DNA of 64,000 nucleotides from Candidatus Liberibacter americanus str. Sao Paulo. GTDB lineage: Bacteria; Pseudomonadota; Alphaproteobacteria; Rhizobiales; Rhizobiaceae. The position numbers and the translations under genes are program-made. Under the pieces are notes generated by a model. That model was not told the DNA's origin, did no database searches, and saw nothing but the letters and a program-made list of their open reading frames with translations. Positions within the stretch are counted from its first letter, which is position 1; each line of letters begins with the position of its first letter. Shown piece by piece: positions 18,361 to 29,418 of this stretch. The stretch is from positions 434,001 to 498,000 of the forward strand of contig NC_022793.1 of NCBI RefSeq assembly GCF_000496595.1, written 5' to 3'.

Positions 18361-20442
18361 ATGCTACAATCTTTGAGAGCGACATCTGTTTTTAATGGTA
18401 GAAATCATGCACATGATGTTGTTTTAGCTTTATGTATAATTTTTGTTATATGTATTATTTTCTTACCTATACCTACACTACTTCTTGATATAGGTTTAGC
18501 TTCATCTATAGCTCTATCAATATTAATTTTGATGGTTGCATTATGGATTGAGAAACCTATGGAATTTTCTTCATTTCCAACTGTCCTTCTTATCTCTACA
18601 ATTATTCGTTTGTCATTAAATGTTGCTACTACTCGCGCAATTCTTTCGTTTGGTAATGAAGGATATGGTGCTGCAGGAGGTATTATTGCTGGTTTTTCAT
18701 CTTTAGTAATGGCAGGAGATTTTGTAATAGGCTTGGTTGTATTTATGATTTTAATTACAATTAATTTTATAGTTATTACTAAAGGAGCAACGCGAATTGC
18801 TGAAGTTGGAGCTCGTTTTACTTTAGATGCTATTCCTGGGAAACAGATGGCAATTGATGCAGATCTTGCTTCTGGTCTGATAGGTGAAGATGAAGCAAAA
18901 ATTCGTCGTAAAGAGCTTGAAAAAGAGAGTTCTTTTTTTGGAGCAATGGACGGTGCATCAAAATTTGTACGTGGAGATGCAGTAGCAAGTATTATCATCA
19001 CAGCTATTAATATTATGGGCGGTATTATTATAGGATGTTTTCGACATGATATGTCGGTTAGTCATGCTGCTGATGTTTTTGTTAGATTATCAGTAGGAGA
19101 TGGGCTTGTAACACAAGTGCCAGCTCTTCTTATATCTTTGGCAGCAGGTCTCCTTGTATCTAGAACTACTTCTAGTGGTTCAACCAATACTGCTATTGTT
19201 GGCCAATTATCAAGTTATCCACGGGCATTACTTATTTCTGCATTTTTCATGAGTATTTTGTCTTTTATTCCTAGTTTGCCATCATTTCCTTTTTTGATGT
19301 TAGGTAGTTTATTTGCTTTTGGAGGATGGTATGTTCCATATCAAATCTTTAGGGAAAATATTGAAATAGCATCGAAGGAGAAAGAAATACTTGAACAAAG
19401 CCAAGATACAGAGCAGTTAGATTTCAATATTTCGGGTATTGAATTGGTTCTTGGTAGTTTGGTATCGAATTATTTGCTTACTTCTAAAAATGAGATTTTT
19501 ATTCGCGTATCTAGGATACGCAAAAAATTTGCTCAACAATATGGCTTCATATTTCCAGAGATAAAAATTACAACTGATATTTCCCTTCCGGAAAAAGGAT
19601 ATCATATTAGAATTTATGATACAACGGTTGCTACAAGTGAACTTCGTATTGGAGAAGTTTTGGTTATAGTTGGATCGTCTGAGAATAAACCAAGTTTTCC
19701 AGGGGATGAAGTTATAGAACCTGCTTTTGGAATGCGATCTATTTCTATAATGGAAAATTTCACAGATGATTTAAAGCGTGAAGGATTTCAGCCTATTGAT
19801 AATTTATCTGTTATATTAACACATTTGAGTGAGGTAATTCGAAATAACTTATCTCAACTTCTTTCTTATAAAGATGTAAAAATGCTTATTGGTAGGCTTG
19901 ATAACGAATATAAAAAGCTTGCAGATGAAATATGCTCATCTCATATATCTTATTCAGGAATACAAGCAGTTTTGAAATTGTTGTTGGCAGAACGTGTTTC
20001 TATTCGCAATTTGCATCTAATTATAGAATCTATAGCTGAGGTAGCTCCATATTTTAATAAAACAGTTCATATAGTGGAGCAGGTACGTATTAGAATAGCA
20101 CAACAGATTTGTGGAGATTTATCAGACGAAGGTATATTGAACGTTATTAAGTTGGGCAATCGTTGGGATATGGTATTTTATCAAGCAATACAAAGAGATT
20201 CTAAAGGTGATGTAATAGAATTCAATATTGAACCTCGTGCAGTTGAAGAGTTTGCAGATGAGGCTAGTAATGTGATTATTAAATATGCTGATCAAGGGAT
20301 TCCATTAGTTATAGTTACTCTTCCAGAAATTCGTTCTTATATACGTATGATACTTGAAAGAAATTTTCCATCTCTTGCTGTTCTTTCTCATATGGAGATA
20401 TCAAAGGGATTGAAAATAAATATTTTGGGCTCGATCTCATGA
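18361..20442 (+). CDS. flhA: Flagellar export gate protein FlhA
   Basis: Large export-gate protein that receives substrates and chaperones, 693 residues. The first 330 residues hold about eight membrane helices with the FHIPEP-family segments [20 protein letters not shown] and [19 protein letters not shown]. The rest is the cytoplasmic domain (FlhAc), with [20 protein letters not shown] and [20 protein letters not shown]. Full length. Its stop overlaps the start of fliR by 4 bases. Confidence 0.97.
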   Translation: MLQSLRATSVFNGRNHAHDVVLALCIIFVICIIFLPIPTLLLDIGLASSIALSILILMVALWIEKPMEFSSFPTVLLISTIIRLSLNVATTRAILSFGNEGYGAAGGIIAGFSSLVMAGDFVIGLVVFMILITINFIVITKGATRIAEVGARFTLDAIPGKQMAIDADLASGLIGEDEAKIRRKELEKESSFFGAMDGASKFVRGDAVASIIITAINIMGGIIIGCFRHDMSVSHAADVFVRLSVGDGLVTQVPALLISLAAGLLVSRTTSSGSTNTAIVGQLSSYPRALLISAFFMSILSFIPSLPSFPFLMLGSLFAFGGWYVPYQIFRENIEIASKEKEILEQSQDTEQLDFNISGIELVLGSLVSNYLLTSKNEIFIRVSRIRKKFAQQYGFIFPEIKITTDISLPEKGYHIRIYDTTVATSELRIGEVLVIVGSSENKPSFPGDEVIEPAFGMRSISIMENFTDDLKREGFQPIDNLSVILTHLSEVIRNNLSQLLSYKDVKMLIGRLDNEYKKLADEICSSHISYSGIQAVLKLLLAERVSIRNLHLIIESIAEVAPYFNKTVHIVEQVRIRIAQQICGDLSDEGILNVIKLGNRWDMVFYQAIQRDSKGDVIEFNIEPRAVEEFADEASNVIIKYADQGIPLVIVTLPEIRSYIRMILERNFPSLAVLSHMEISKGLKINILGSIS

Positions 20443-21188
20443 CAATAACTCCAGAAATTATTGCCATGTCTATATTTTTGATTTTTTGCCGTATTGGTGG
20501 ATGTATTACGATTTTGCCCGGTTTTTCAACATCTTATGTTCCTATAAGGATTCGTTTATGGATAGCGATATCTTTTTCCATAGTTTTATTTCCGTTTCTT
20601 TGGGACATGATTTATCCTAAAGTTTTTGCAGAAAAATCAGATTATTTGAAGTTGATAATGATGGAGTCGCTTCTTGGATTTTTGTATGGCTTTATCGTTC
20701 ATATGTATACACTTGGTCTGCAATTTTTAGGTAATACTATATCAACGGCTATTGGTTTAAACTTACAGATGAGCATGGGGATCTCTGAAACTACTCCAGA
20801 AACTTCATTTGGCTCATTTATTGGAGTTATGGGTTTGTTAGTATTATGGGTAACTGACTTCCATCATCATATTTTTTATGAAATGGTTAAATCATATGAA
20901 ATAACTCCTATTGGGAATTATCAGTATATACGCTTTGATAATATTTTGTTTTATATAACTAATTTATTGCAAAAAATATTTATTATTATGACCAGATTAT
21001 CTGGTCCTTTCCTGTTTTTTTGTGTGGTTTTTAATTTTTCAATTGGATTACTTAATAAGTTAGTTCCTCAGATTCCTGTTTATTTTGTTTCTGCTCCTTA
21101 TATGATTGGATTGGGATGTTTAATTTTTTATTCCTTAGTTGAAATGATTATTTATCAGATTTCGCACTCTTTTAAGCTAGTATTTTAA
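20439..21188 (+). CDS. fliR: Flagellar export gate protein FliR
   Basis: Inner-membrane subunit of the flagellar export gate, 249 residues with about six hydrophobic helices. Family features are [19 protein letters not shown] near the start, [20 protein letters not shown] near 70-90 and [10 protein letters not shown]. It overlaps flhA by 4 bases. FliP is not in this window. Confidence 0.94.
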   Translation: MTITPEIIAMSIFLIFCRIGGCITILPGFSTSYVPIRIRLWIAISFSIVLFPFLWDMIYPKVFAEKSDYLKLIMMESLLGFLYGFIVHMYTLGLQFLGNTISTAIGLNLQMSMGISETTPETSFGSFIGVMGLLVLWVTDFHHHIFYEMVKSYEITPIGNYQYIRFDNILFYITNLLQKIFIIMTRLSGPFLFFCVVFNFSIGLLNKLVPQIPVYFVSAPYMIGLGCLIFYSLVEMIIYQISHSFKLVF

Positions 21189-21281
21189 AAAATATATTGT
21201 GTTTTATTTAAATTATGTCGTGATGATACTGAACTATTTTATTTGTAAAGTATAACTTATAAAAATATAGAGGATTTAATT

Positions 21282-21695
21282 ATGAGGTTTTGTAACTCAA
21301 AAAGGTTATATAATCTTATTTATATGCAAAAATGTCTCCGAAGAATTGCAGAAATAAATCTTGCAGATACAGTTTATAAACGTAATGAAATAAATATTTT
21401 AAGAAAAGAGTTGATGGATTCAATTCTTTCTATATCATTGCAAAATCCTCATTTAGCTTGTTATTATTCAAAATTTTATCAATTTTTGAGTCAAAATGAA
21501 AAAAAAATGGAAGATTTGCAGGTTGTTCAAGAAAATAAGCTCTTGTTTGAGGAAACAAAGTTTAATCGATTGACGGAGATTAAAGATGATATTGTTATTT
21601 TGGAAGAACGTGAACTTGATGATGAAAACAATCAAGATAACATAAATCAACGAATCCTTTTAAATTCAGTTTCCCACAAGTTTATATCTTCATAA
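21282..21695 (+). CDS. Small helical flagellar-cluster protein, possibly FliJ-like
   Basis: A 137-residue protein with no signal peptide and a strongly helical, charged composition (for example RLYNLIYMQKCLRRIAEINL). Size, coiled-coil character and position after fliR fit the small hypothetical proteins found there in rhizobia. They also fit FliJ, which connects the export ATPase and FlhA. I could not recognise a decisive motif, so the FliJ idea is inference from size and context. It has its own Shine-Dalgarno (AGAGGA) and a 93-base gap from fliR. Confidence 0.5.
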   Translation: MRFCNSKRLYNLIYMQKCLRRIAEINLADTVYKRNEINILRKELMDSILSISLQNPHLACYYSKFYQFLSQNEKKMEDLQVVQENKLLFEETKFNRLTEIKDDIVILEERELDDENNQDNINQRILLNSVSHKFISS

Positions 21696-21740
21696 TCATA
21701 TTATTTTAGTTATTACTTATTAGTAAAGTTTGGTTTTATC

Positions 21741-22112
21741 ATGGAAATACCATTTGTTAATATAAATATTGATCGATTGAAAAATATCGATAATGATTTT
21801 TCTCATATATCGCGAGATAAATTGTCTTATGGTTCTTTTCAATCAGTGCTTAATGATAATCATACTAATGAATCCTCTAAAGATTTAACTCCTGTTGCAG
21901 GAGCAATGCAAAAATTACAAGGTATTATGTTTCAGTATTTTATTAAATCTATTTTACCAGAAGAAACCGTTAAGTCATTGGGAGGTGGATTTGATGGAGA
22001 TTTTTGGAAAGAAATTTTGGCGGGAAACATCAGTGACACGATAATAAAACAGCATAAAATACATTTTAATTTACATGCTGATAAAATTAACCAAAATACC
22101 AATTTTCCTTAA
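21741..22112 (+). CDS. Rod-binding protein, FlgJ N-terminal / CheL type
   Basis: A 123-residue protein with the rod-binding domain seen in the N-terminal half of FlgJ and in Caulobacter CheL. The pattern MQKLQGIMFQYFIKSILPEE, then a Gly-rich turn (SLGGGFDGDFWKEILAG), then DTIIKQH matches that family, where the domain helps export or assemble rod proteins through the periplasm. It lacks the muramidase half of enterobacterial FlgJ, as is normal in alphaproteobacteria. It follows the 21282 gene by 45 bases. Confidence 0.78.
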   Translation: MEIPFVNINIDRLKNIDNDFSHISRDKLSYGSFQSVLNDNHTNESSKDLTPVAGAMQKLQGIMFQYFIKSILPEETVKSLGGGFDGDFWKEILAGNISDTIIKQHKIHFNLHADKINQNTNFP

Positions 22113-22162
22113 TATTAACAAAAAATAGGGTTAATAATGCAACTAATTAGGAAAGTAGCATA

Positions 22163-22498
22163 GTGCCTGTACTTGAAGATTATCGCATTAAAACTGTTTT
22201 AACAAGAGCCATTGAGATTATAGATGATGAAAATAAGAATTTAAGAGGAAATATAGAATTTGATATTAGTGCATCAAACGATAACAAAGGCCGTTGTTTG
22301 CATGAATTATATGTATTGCTACATTCGCTTGGAGAAATATCATCTGATCATTCGGAACAGATACGTATATTGCGCAAGAAATTAGAACTTAATGCGTATC
22401 TTTTGGAATCGTATTTGGCGGCAGCTCGAGTGGTGGCTGATTTATTTAAGAAGAAGATACAGGATATAGATGCCGATGGTACTTATTCTGCTGGATAA
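22163..22498 (+). CDS. FlgN-like export chaperone
   Basis: A 111-residue, all-helical protein. The C-terminal segment RKKLELNAYLLESYLAAARV followed by DADGTYS resembles FlgN, the chaperone for FlgK and FlgL, in which a helix with NxxLL is followed by a polar tail. The start is GTG at 22163, with GAAAG just before it. Position at the end of the flagellar block fits a chaperone for junction proteins. The assignment is by pattern only. Confidence 0.6.
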   Translation: MPVLEDYRIKTVLTRAIEIIDDENKNLRGNIEFDISASNDNKGRCLHELYVLLHSLGEISSDHSEQIRILRKKLELNAYLLESYLAAARVVADLFKKKIQDIDADGTYSAG

Positions 22499-22519
22499 TG
22501 TCTGGATGTTTTTTAATAT

Positions 22520-23068
22520 ATGTTGAAAATTTTTTTGTATGGATCATGGTTATTGGTTGTAACTCTATTATCGTTTTATATACTATTTATACTTCCTGCA
22601 TACAATAATACGAATACTAATGTAGAAAACTATACGCAAATTACCAAAGATAATTCTAATTACGTTATTAGAGGGGATTTGATCACTATTCCTGTAATTT
22701 CTAACGGAATTATATCTTATTTTTTCTTAAAATTATCTTTTGTTGTAGATATATCGAATAAACCTGAATACTATAATCATTTTACAGATATATCTACTGA
22801 CTATATTTATACATTATTAGCTGGTTCTCAAATGGGTGATTTGACCAAAATTAAATCATTTGGTCTTGATAATTTGCGTCAAAAAATTAAAGATGATCTC
22901 AATTTGAAATTAGGAACTAAATTCTTGTTAGAGGTTCTAGTCAATCAATTTAATTATATTTCTCTAGATGGTAAGCAGATGAGTTGTGTTAGTGAGGTAT
23001 ATCAAGTTCCTGACTTAAGATTGGGTGTTGATCCTGATTATGTTAATAAAATAGATAATCGTAATTAG
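22520..23068 (+). CDS. FliL-like membrane-anchored flagellar protein
   Basis: A 182-residue protein with one N-terminal membrane helix (GSWLLVVTLLSFYILFILPA) and an extracytoplasmic domain. That domain has SYFFLKLSFVVDIS, then LDNLRQKIKDDLNLKLGTKF and LLEVLVNQFNYI. The strand, helix and helix layout resembles FliL, the stator-associated periplasmic ring protein, but I see no unmistakable FliL signature. Rhizobia carry an uncharacterised membrane protein in this position. It is the last gene of the flagellar block; folD follows after 212 bases. Confidence 0.5.
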   Translation: MLKIFLYGSWLLVVTLLSFYILFILPAYNNTNTNVENYTQITKDNSNYVIRGDLITIPVISNGIISYFFLKLSFVVDISNKPEYYNHFTDISTDYIYTLLAGSQMGDLTKIKSFGLDNLRQKIKDDLNLKLGTKFLLEVLVNQFNYISLDGKQMSCVSEVYQVPDLRLGVDPDYVNKIDNRN

Positions 23069-23280
23069 TATTTGCTGTTTAATTTGTCCAATGGAAATAA
23101 ATATTCTCTTTTATACTTGAATTTCGTGCATGTTGTGGATCAATTAAAAATTGAAGAAAGTGGCTTTATAGTTTGGTAGTTTGCTGAATTTACGTGTTGT
23201 TTTTATATTAAAATATCTTGTATAAACTGATTATATTTTTTAGCTTCTCTATAACATGATGGCATGAAAGGTAATCTCTA

Positions 23281-24177
23281 ATGGGATCTTTGATAGATGG
23301 AAAAGTTATATCTTCTGAAATTACTAAAAAAGTTGCAGATTATGTAGAGTTTTTGAAAGAAAATACGGGGATTAAAGTAGGATTAGCTGTAATTATTGTT
23401 GGTAATGATCCTGCAAGCTGTTCTTATGTAACCGCTAAGACAAATATGGCCAAGAAATGTGGTTTCCATTCAATACAATATAATTTTCCTATAAATATTT
23501 CGCAAGTTGATTTAGAAAGATCAATTGTAGAATTGAATCAAGACAATTCAATTCATGGAATATTGGTACAGCTTCCATTGCCTTCCACCTTATGTTCTAA
23601 TTCTGTTATTCAATCTATTCTTCCAGAAAAAGATGTAGATGGTCTTCATATATTAAATGCTGGAAAGATATTAGTAGGTGATTTTGCTACAGGTATTATC
23701 CCATGTACTCCAGCAGGATCTATGTTTTTAATTCATAGGTTAAAGGGATATGATTTATCTGGTCAACACGCTGTAGTAATAGGTCGCTCTAATTTATTTG
23801 GTAAGCCAGTAGCTCAGTTGTTGCTTGCAAAAAATGCAACGGTTACTATAGCACATTCAAAGACTAATAACTTGTCGGAAATTTGTAGATCTGCTGATAT
23901 TTTAATAGTAGCTGTTGGTAAACCTTATATGGTTAAATCTGATTGGGTAAAAGAGGGAGCTCTTATTATAGATGTTGGCATTAATAGGATAAATTCTTCT
24001 GAACTTGGGAAAAGTATATTAGTGGGAGATGTAGATCCCGAATGTCGAGAGATTGCAGGGGCTATAACTCCTGTTCCTGGCGGGGTTGGACCAATGACAA
24101 TAGCTATGTTGATGTTTAATACAGTTATTTCTGCTTATCGATCTGCTGGCATGGAGCCACCAAATTTTGATATCTAA
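23281..24177 (+). CDS. folD: Methylenetetrahydrofolate dehydrogenase/cyclohydrolase FolD
   Basis: Bifunctional enzyme that interconverts 5,10-methylene-, methenyl- and 10-formyl-tetrahydrofolate using NADP. The 298-residue protein has [20 protein letters not shown] (49-68, containing the catalytic Tyr and Lys), [26 protein letters not shown], the Rossmann motif [17 protein letters not shown] and [16 protein letters not shown] near the end. Full length. It stands alone and converges with pgl. Confidence 0.97.
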   Translation: MGSLIDGKVISSEITKKVADYVEFLKENTGIKVGLAVIIVGNDPASCSYVTAKTNMAKKCGFHSIQYNFPINISQVDLERSIVELNQDNSIHGILVQLPLPSTLCSNSVIQSILPEKDVDGLHILNAGKILVGDFATGIIPCTPAGSMFLIHRLKGYDLSGQHAVVIGRSNLFGKPVAQLLLAKNATVTIAHSKTNNLSEICRSADILIVAVGKPYMVKSDWVKEGALIIDVGINRINSSELGKSILVGDVDPECREIAGAITPVPGGVGPMTIAMLMFNTVISAYRSAGMEPPNFDI

Positions 24178-24243
24178 TCTATAATATATATTTACTGTAT
24201 TATACTAATAATAATCATACTATTTCATCCGTTATTGTCTATC

Positions 24244-24954
24244 TTAAGCAGCGGGGGTCCAATATATTTCTACATGAGACTTTGAATTCAATAATATGGC
24301 TCTAATTGGCATTGCTGCTATGTTATCTCCTGAAAGGGCTTTTTCTAAAGTATTCTTTTTTTGCATTCCTTCAATATGCAAAGATAAAAATTTAGCATCA
24401 CATAAAGCAGAAAGAGAAAAAGTTACTCTTTGTTCATTGTTAGATTTATTTTTTATAGCTATTACAGATCTTGGAGTATTAGAATCAATAGCTATACTAA
24501 GTGTATCTCCTTTGGGAAAAAAAGATGCTGTATGTCCATCTGTTCCCATTCCCAAAACTACAGCATCAAATGGAAAACCAATAGATCTAATAATATTGTT
24601 ATTTGCTATTTTAATAGATTCTTTTAAAGTTTTATCCGGATAGTAAATATCAATAAATGATGATTTTTTAGCTTTATTTTTGAGAAAATATTTTGAAATA
24701 AGTGTTTTATTTGAACGAGGATCTCCAAAAGGGACTGATCTTTCATCAACTAAATTAACTAATATTTTAGACCAATCAATATCTATAACTGAAAGCTCTT
24801 CTAAAAATATTTTGGGTGTTAATCCACCGGATAATGCAAGATTTGCTGATCCTTTTTTATCTATTCCTATAGATAGTTGATTTGCTACATTTTTTGCTAA
24901 TTCTTTTGCTAATGATTGCTTGTTTTCAAATGTATGCAATTTATATTTCAACAT
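24244..24954 (-). CDS. pgl: 6-Phosphogluconolactonase
   Basis: Hydrolyses 6-phosphogluconolactone in the oxidative pentose phosphate pathway. The 236-residue protein has LALSGGLTPKIFLEELSVID, LVDERSVPFGDPRSN, VLGMGTDGHTASFFPKGD and VTFSLSAL, all family motifs of the DevB type. Its start codon shares one base with the zwf stop (TAATG), so translation is coupled to the preceding step of the pathway. No edd gene follows, so this block lacks the Entner-Doudoroff genes found next to zwf in many relatives. Confidence 0.95.
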   Translation of the reverse strand: MLKYKLHTFENKQSLAKELAKNVANQLSIGIDKKGSANLALSGGLTPKIFLEELSVIDIDWSKILVNLVDERSVPFGDPRSNKTLISKYFLKNKAKKSSFIDIYYPDKTLKESIKIANNNIIRSIGFPFDAVVLGMGTDGHTASFFPKGDTLSIAIDSNTPRSVIAIKNKSNNEQRVTFSLSALCDAKFLSLHIEGMQKKNTLEKALSGDNIAAMPIRAILLNSKSHVEIYWTPAA

Positions 24955-26441
24955 TAAAAATCTCCCAAAGTGTCTTCATACCACTTTCGTCCATCTTTTT
25001 TTATTAATTCTTTAGATCTTTTGGGACCCCATGTACCTGCAATATAATTTTCAACTTTTTGTCCAGTATTCTCCCAATTTTTCAATATGGAATCAGTCCA
25101 CTTCCATGCTTCATCAACTTCATTATATCCCATAAAAAGTGTTTGATTATTAATTATAATGTCCATAATAAGACGTTCATATCCATCAGAATAGATTATG
25201 CAATCTTTATTATAACATATATCAAGAGCAGTTTTTTTGATTTTTAGTTTATTTGTCGCATGATCTTTTGTTATTAGCAGTTTTTTAATGCTTCCATTAG
25301 GTTGAAGACGAATTATCAATTTATTATCATCTATATTAGATAAGTTATTGTCGTAAATTGAATTAATAGCAGGTTTAAAAGAAATAATAATTTCGGATAC
25401 GTATTTGATGAGACGTTTGCCTGTCCGTAGATAAAATGGAACATTAGACCAACGCTTGTTTGCAATTTTTGCTTTTATAGCAACGAAAGTTTCCGTATCA
25501 GATATATCTTGAGATATTTCTTCAAGATATCCTTTAACATTCAAGCCATTTATAATACCAGCTACGTACTGTCCTCTTACAGTTGATAATTGGATATTTT
25601 CCTTTGTAATAAGTTCTAGTGATTTTAGAATTTTTATTTTTTCATTACGAATAGATTCTACATCTGTACAAGAAATAGGAGGTTCCATGGCAATAATGCA
25701 CATAATCTGCAAAATATGATTCTGGATCATATCTCTTAGTGCACCAGTTGCATCATAATAATCCTTGCGATTTTCTATGCCAATATTTTCTGCTGTTGTA
25801 ATTTGAATATGATCTATATAATTAGAATTCCAAATTGGTTCATAAACCATATTGGCAAATCTAAGACTAATCAATCCTTGCACTGTTTCTTTCCCAAGAT
25901 AGTGGTCAATGCGAAAAATTTGGTTTTCTTTGAATATGTTGCCAATAGTTTTATTAATTTTTTTTGCGGAAATTTGACTATTACCGATAGGCTTTTCTAT
26001 TACGATTCGAGTACGAGATGTTATAATCTGATATTCATTTATTTTATGAGCAATTATTCCATAAAATATAGATGATACTGCTAAATAGAAAATTCTAGTG
26101 CTTTTGTTATTTGATTCTATTATTTTTTTAAGATCTGTCCATCCATGGTTATTTTCGATATCTAATGAGATGTAAAAAATAAAAGATAGAAATTTTTTTG
26201 CTTTTAATGGGTTATATTGGTCATTTTTTAGATATTTTTTAAGTTCTTGATGAATGAATTCACGGTATAAATCAGTCGTCATCTTTACTTTGGAAACCCC
26301 AATAATACGACTTTTTTTTTGAAAATTTTCTTTTTCCATACAATTATATAGAGCTGGTAGAAGTTTTCGTTTTACAAGATCTCCTGTTCCACCAAATATA
26401 ATGCAATCAAAGTTTTCAGTGTTATTAATTTGATCTTGCAT
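24954..26441 (-). CDS. zwf: Glucose-6-phosphate 1-dehydrogenase
   Basis: Oxidises glucose-6-phosphate with NADP as the entry to the oxidative pentose phosphate pathway, supplying NADPH. The 495-residue protein has the N-terminal nucleotide motif FGGTGDLVKRKLLPALYN, the EKPIG segment and the active-site signature RIDHYLGKETVQ (about 178-189). Full length for bacterial G6PD. First gene of a zwf-pgl pair. Confidence 0.97.
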   Translation of the reverse strand: MQDQINNTENFDCIIFGGTGDLVKRKLLPALYNCMEKENFQKKSRIIGVSKVKMTTDLYREFIHQELKKYLKNDQYNPLKAKKFLSFIFYISLDIENNHGWTDLKKIIESNNKSTRIFYLAVSSIFYGIIAHKINEYQIITSRTRIVIEKPIGNSQISAKKINKTIGNIFKENQIFRIDHYLGKETVQGLISLRFANMVYEPIWNSNYIDHIQITTAENIGIENRKDYYDATGALRDMIQNHILQIMCIIAMEPPISCTDVESIRNEKIKILKSLELITKENIQLSTVRGQYVAGIINGLNVKGYLEEISQDISDTETFVAIKAKIANKRWSNVPFYLRTGKRLIKYVSEIIISFKPAINSIYDNNLSNIDDNKLIIRLQPNGSIKKLLITKDHATNKLKIKKTALDICYNKDCIIYSDGYERLIMDIIINNQTLFMGYNEVDEAWKWTDSILKNWENTGQKVENYIAGTWGPKRSKELIKKDGRKWYEDTLGDF

Positions 26442-26600
26442 TCTAAATATGGCCTGTATGTATTGGTATTAAAAAATTTATTTTTTATATAATGTGATTG
26501 CCTTTTATATATTAAAATTTTTGATTATATAATTATCATATATAGTGTATGTGTAAATAAATATATATATATAGATAATATATCTTTTTTTGACAAAATT

Positions 26601-27989
26601 TCAGACGTTTAATAGTAGAAATTCTCTTTCCCAAGGGCTTATAACTTGCATAAATGTTTCGAATTCATTTCTTTTTAAAGTAGTATATATATCAATGAAT
26701 TTTGATCCAAATATTTCTTTAAACTGAGGAGTTTTTTCTAGAAGAGTGACTGCTTCTAATAATCCACGTGCTAATTTGATTGATCTTTGACTTGTAGAAT
26801 TTAAAGTAGGCTTTGTTGGTTCTATTTTTTCCAAAATTCCTAATAATCCACATGCTAATGATGCTGCAATAGCTAAATATGGATTTGTATCTGATGAAGG
26901 AAGTCTATTTTCTACTCTTCTTGTTTCATAATCAGAGAAAGGTATACGGAATGCTGTTGTTCTATTATCATATCCCCAATCATTATTTACAGGGCATCCC
27001 ATATCAAGAACTAGTCTACGATAAGAGTTGCCGTATGGAGCAAGCATTACTAATGCATTAGGTATGTATTTTTGTAGTCCTCCTATAAAATATCTAAATG
27101 AATCAGTTTCACTTCCATCTTCAGAATTAGAAAAAATATTTTTGTTATTTTTAATATTCAACACAGATTGATGAATATGCATAGCTGATCCAGGATAATT
27201 TTGCATTGGTTTTGCCATAAAAGTAGCATATATACCATGTTTAAAAGCCGCTTCACGTATGGTTCTTTTGAATAAGAAAACTTGGTCTGCGAGTGTCAGA
27301 GGATCGCCATGTCGTAAATTTATTTCGAACTGAGCAGGACCTTCTTCATGTATTAGAGTATCTATTTCTAATCCTTGTTTTTCAGAAAAATCCCAGATAT
27401 CGTCAATTATTTCGTCAAATTCATTTATTCCCATAATAGAATAGCTTTGTCCACCAAGTATTGATCTTCCAGAACGTCCTTTGGGTGGTTTTAATGGATA
27501 ATCAGGGTCATCATTTTTAGCTATAAGATAAAATTCCATCTCTGGTGCAATTATTGGCTTTAAGCCATGTTGAAAATATAAATCTAAAACCCTTTTAAGA
27601 ACATTACGTGGTGTATAGATGACTTCTTCCCCTTCATAGTTGACTACATCACATACCACTTGTGCTGTTGGATCTGTTTCCCAAGGAACAACGCTTAGGG
27701 TTGAAAGATCAGGAGATAACCTCAAATCGCCATCTCCTTGTTCGTGACGTAAACTAGAAGGGGATTTTATAGATTCGCCAGATATAGTATGGCGATAAAT
27801 TGCTGAAGGAACAGCCAAATTTATGTTAGAAATAAATTTTGATGATGGCATCATCTTTCCACGAGGGATACCAGCTAAGTCAGATGTAATACATTCTATA
27901 TCTTCAATGCCACGGATTTTGAGCCATTTTTCTGCTTGAAGCCAATTATCCACACCTCTTACAGTATGATATGTGTTCTTATCTTTCAT
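26601..27989 (-). CDS. Glutamine-synthetase-family ligase (gamma-glutamyl-amine synthetase type)
   Basis: An ATP-dependent gamma-glutamyl ligase of the glutamine synthetase fold, about 462 residues from the ATG at 27989, which is preceded by AGAGTGAG. An in-frame GTG at 28034 would add 15 residues. It has SDLAGIPRGKMMP (N-terminal domain), the metal and glutamate site PEMEFYL, HEEGPAQFEINLRH, then PGSAMHIHQS and later RRVENRLPSSDTNPYLAIAA. The SDLAGIPRGK form resembles PuuA-like enzymes, which join glutamate to polyamines, more than housekeeping GlnA. The amine substrate cannot be told from sequence. It stands alone. Confidence 0.85.
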   Translation of the reverse strand: MKDKNTYHTVRGVDNWLQAEKWLKIRGIEDIECITSDLAGIPRGKMMPSSKFISNINLAVPSAIYRHTISGESIKSPSSLRHEQGDGDLRLSPDLSTLSVVPWETDPTAQVVCDVVNYEGEEVIYTPRNVLKRVLDLYFQHGLKPIIAPEMEFYLIAKNDDPDYPLKPPKGRSGRSILGGQSYSIMGINEFDEIIDDIWDFSEKQGLEIDTLIHEEGPAQFEINLRHGDPLTLADQVFLFKRTIREAAFKHGIYATFMAKPMQNYPGSAMHIHQSVLNIKNNKNIFSNSEDGSETDSFRYFIGGLQKYIPNALVMLAPYGNSYRRLVLDMGCPVNNDWGYDNRTTAFRIPFSDYETRRVENRLPSSDTNPYLAIAASLACGLLGILEKIEPTKPTLNSTSQRSIKLARGLLEAVTLLEKTPQFKEIFGSKFIDIYTTLKRNEFETFMQVISPWEREFLLLNV

Positions 27990-28282
27990 ATCAACACTCA
28001 CTCTATTTTTTGCAACATAATAAATAAATCTCACTTATGGACTGCATAAATAATTTGCTAATAAAGAGCTATTTCTATTAAAATAATATTATTTTAATGT
28101 TAACATTAAAAATTATAAATCAAATCATTAATTTATTTATCAGTTGATTAAATCGTATTTATTTTGATTATTATTTTTTTACTATTAAATTACTAAAATA
28201 ATTCTATACATAATTAGTATGGGAAATATTTATGAACTAAATTTTTTAAAATTATAGGTTTACAGATAATCATTAAATATTA

Positions 28283-29401
28283 TTAATCCCATTCTAAACT
28301 TCCACCATGTTGATATTCTGTGACTCGTGTTTCAAAAAAATTCTTCTCTTTTTTTAGATCCATTATTTCACTCATCCATGGGAAAGGATTATCTGTTTTT
28401 TCAAAAATAGGATTTAATCCAATTTGGATACAACGACGATTGGCAATAAAACACATATATTTTTCACATAAATCAGCATTAATACCAAGAAATGCTTGAG
28501 GCATGGTATCTCTTCCATATGATATCTCAAGTTTTGTTGCTTCTTCTAGCATTTTTCGCACTTCTTCCTGAAATTGACTTGTCCATAAATGTGGATTTTC
28601 AATTTTTATTTGATTAATTACGTCAATTCCAAAATTAAGATGTATCGATTCATCGCGCATTATATATTGATATTGTTCTGCTATTCCGACCATTTTATTA
28701 TTTCTGCCCAAAGACAATATTTGCGCAAATCCGGTGTAGAACCACATTCCTTCGAAAATAACATAGAATGCTATGAGATCACGCAAAAAAGCTTGATCAC
28801 TTTCTTTTGTCCCAGTAGAAAATGATGCAGATCCAAGATTATTAGTATATTTTAGAGCCCAGCTTGCTTTGTCTGTAATAGATGGGACCTCTCTGTACAT
28901 GTTAAATAACTCACCTTCATCGAGACCTAGGCTTTCTACAATATACTGAAATGTATGTGAGTGAACAGCTTCTTCAAAAGCTTGTCTTAGAAGATATTGT
29001 CTGCATTCTGGATTAGAGAGATGTCGGTATATTGCAAGAACAATATTATTAGCAATAAGACTTTCAGATGATGCGAAAAATCCCAGATTACGTTTAATCA
29101 TGTGACGCTCGCAGTCAGTCAATCCGTTTTCTGATTTCCACAGAGCAATATCTGCTTGCATTGATACTTCTGTTGGCATCCAATGATTGTTACAAGCCCA
29201 TAAGTATTTTTCCCAAGCCCATTTATATTTTAAAGGCAATAGTTGATTTACATCAGAGCGTGCATTTATCATCTGCTTTTCATCTACTCTAACTCGTGCA
29301 CTACCTATTTTAATAGGGCCAAGACCAGCATTGTTCATTGGATGATCTTGATGGTACGAATTACTTATATCGCTGTTGTATAACGGATTTTTGATATTCA
29401 T
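28283..29401 (-). CDS. nrdB: Ribonucleotide reductase small subunit with Phe at the radical site
   Basis: The R2 subunit of class I ribonucleotide reductase supplies the oxidant for making deoxyribonucleotides. The 372-residue protein has the di-metal ligand segments SSESLIANN (Glu113), FEEAVHSHT (Glu144, His147) and [10 protein letters not shown]. In class Ia proteins the residue after the HSxT-type segment is the radical Tyr; here it is Phe151 ([12 protein letters not shown]), as in the Chlamydia class Ic enzyme with a Mn/Fe cofactor. I chose the ATG at 29401 because AAAGGG precedes it. A TTG at 29428 would overlap the nrdA stop. It is cotranscribed with nrdA. Confidence 0.93.
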   Translation of the reverse strand: MNIKNPLYNSDISNSYHQDHPMNNAGLGPIKIGSARVRVDEKQMINARSDVNQLLPLKYKWAWEKYLWACNNHWMPTEVSMQADIALWKSENGLTDCERHMIKRNLGFFASSESLIANNIVLAIYRHLSNPECRQYLLRQAFEEAVHSHTFQYIVESLGLDEGELFNMYREVPSITDKASWALKYTNNLGSASFSTGTKESDQAFLRDLIAFYVIFEGMWFYTGFAQILSLGRNNKMVGIAEQYQYIMRDESIHLNFGIDVINQIKIENPHLWTSQFQEEVRKMLEEATKLEISYGRDTMPQAFLGINADLCEKYMCFIANRRCIQIGLNPIFEKTDNPFPWMSEIMDLKKEKNFFETRVTEYQHGGSLEWD

Positions 29402-29418
29402 TTTTAATGACCCTTTAT

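Noticed and set aside
18405..19001. 198-codon ORF opposite flhA
   Set aside because: Antisense shadow of a well-conserved membrane gene; its composition follows from the reverse complement of flhA codons.
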